64,000 nt of DNA, from the NCBI RefSeq assembly GCF_000018145.1, contig NC_009952.1:2170001-2234000 (forward strand), written 5' to 3'. This document shows, in pieces, positions 63,553 to 64,000 of the stretch; the stretch's first letter is position 1; each line of letters opens with the position of its first letter. This DNA is from Dinoroseobacter shibae DFL 12 = DSM 16493. Its GTDB lineage: Bacteria; Pseudomonadota; Alphaproteobacteria; Rhodobacterales; Rhodobacteraceae. Position numbers and translations under genes: made by a program. The notes below the pieces were generated by a model. It was not told where the DNA came from. It was given only the letters and a program-made list of their open reading frames with translations, and did not search any database.

Positions 63553-63569
63553 TCCGGTACTCGCCTCCA
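63553..63569 (+). repeat. attR core of the island
   Basis: TCCGGTACTCGCCTCCA, identical to the 3' end of tRNA-Cys at 53790-53806. Marks the right boundary of the island and the junction to the pre-insertion chromosome. Confidence 0.92.
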
Positions 63570-64000
63570 AGCATTTCTCTCGATTGCGGGTTTTCGCTGG
63601 ACGCGTTGGGGCGGCCGGTTGAGGTCCGCACTTGTTGGCTGGCAGGATGACCATGGCGTGGTACGCGGGCGTCTTACAGCATCGAAGAGCTTGCGGCTCC
63701 GAGATCGATCCGGGCCCCGTGCCCCACCGTCGGCTTGGGAGGATCAGGATTTCCTCTTGGAAGCGGCTGCATGGAGCGGAGGTGCCCATTGTCGAAATTG
63801 TCGCCCTGGCGGCTTGACCACTTGTGATCGTTGTCAGCATGAAATGCGCGCACAGAGTGTCGTGCAACGGGGCCATGGGCACCAGCTTCGCGATGCCCCG
63901 TCGGCGTCGGCCCGGTCCCTTGGAACCAAATCCTCGGGGGGTGGCAGGCCGGGCGTGCAGTCCAGGGGCAGCGCCCTGTCGGAAGTCGGTCTTCGCGGTC
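63570..64000. other. chromosomal DNA right of the island, no gene recognised
   Basis: 431 bp with GC like the core genome. Open frames on both strands are short, with no ribosome-binding site, signal or family resemblance. It would have lain directly downstream of tRNA-Cys before the insertion, and could hold the remnant of an older element. Confidence 0.4.

Larger units (their letters stand above)
53790..63569. mobile_element. genomic island integrated at tRNA-Cys
   Basis: 9.78-kb element bounded by the 17-bp direct repeat TCCGGTACTCGCCTCCA (53790-53806 and 63553-63569). It carries an integrase next to the tRNA, a type III-like restriction-modification locus split by an IS3-family element, an XRE regulator, a membrane protein and an iteron-like repeat cluster. 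Lower GC than the core, most clearly in the integrase and the last 700 bp. Confidence 0.93.

Noticed and set aside
63553-63569. Second tRNA-Cys fragment as a functional gene
   Set aside because: Only the last 17 bases match; the rest of the cloverleaf is absent. It is the attR core.
63526-63882. 118-codon minus-strand ORF across attR
   Set aside because: It spans the island junction, so it cannot be an old gene of either side, and it shows no motif or RBS.

Overview
This 64 kb window is chromosomal DNA of a high-GC alphaproteobacterium, most likely a roseobacter-type Rhodobacterales. The evidence is the overall gene style (short intergenic gaps, ATGA/GTGA operon overlaps, GTG/TTG starts) and lineage-typical genes: HemP, RHH_4, DUF1178, a DUF6280-like small protein, a VPLPA-CTERM protein, a divergent metR/metF pair and a form II CoxL-type subunit. 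About 53.7 kb is ordinary core and accessory chromosome. The last 10 kb is a tRNA-integrated genomic island.

Layout. 1-2.4 kb: the end of an MlaFE-type lipid ABC transporter, then a small hemP operon, all on the minus strand. 3.0-3.5 kb: a secreted protein built of 52-residue tandem repeats, closed by a clear terminator. 3.6-7.8 kb: HDAC-like deacetylase and periplasmic glutathione peroxidase (one operon), divergent NUDIX hydrolase, then DUF1178, a short-chain dehydrogenase and a small P-loop kinase. 8.3-15.1 kb: acnB, lysC and ptsP (EI-Ntr), with strong palindromic repeats between acnB and lysC. 15-20 kb: VWA protein, GNAT, flavin reductase, SulP transporter and mtnP. 20.2-23.2 kb: RHH regulator, glyoxalase I and a Tat-exported GMC dehydrogenase pair. 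23.6-24.6 kb: a jacalin-like lectin protein whose C-terminal half may be a pore-forming module. 24.9-31.5 kb: apt, DUF302, a GlcD-like oxidase, an MBL-fold protein, tpiA, metR and metF. 31.5-36.3 kb: a cytochrome c/PQQ-type dehydrogenase pair with an FNR-type box in its divergent promoter, thioesterase, DUF2235 hydrolase and a VPLPA-CTERM surface protein. 36.4-53.6 kb: an AT-rich orphan ORF, CoxL-type subunit, valS, two PLP enzymes, a glycosyltransferase, ygfZ, DUF4399, efp, a DUF6280-like protein, cobQ, a PopZ-like candidate, tolC and pcm.

Island (53,790-63,569). A tRNA-Cys gene is followed at once by a tyrosine integrase. The last 17 bases of the tRNA gene recur exactly at 63,553-63,569, which defines attL and attR. 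Inside lie a type III-like restriction-modification locus (helicase Res, methyltransferase Mod, XRE regulator), a membrane protein of unknown function, and a 340-bp cluster of CACC(T)ATAGGACAGA repeats next to AT-rich DNA that looks like an iteron-type replication origin without a Rep gene. The mod gene is split by a complete 1,203-bp IS3-family (IS407-like) element with a 4-bp ATGC duplication. Removing the IS and one ATGC restores the reading frame exactly, so the insertion looks recent and the cell carries an intact res without its methyltransferase.

All functional calls are by reading motifs and family resemblance; no database search was run.
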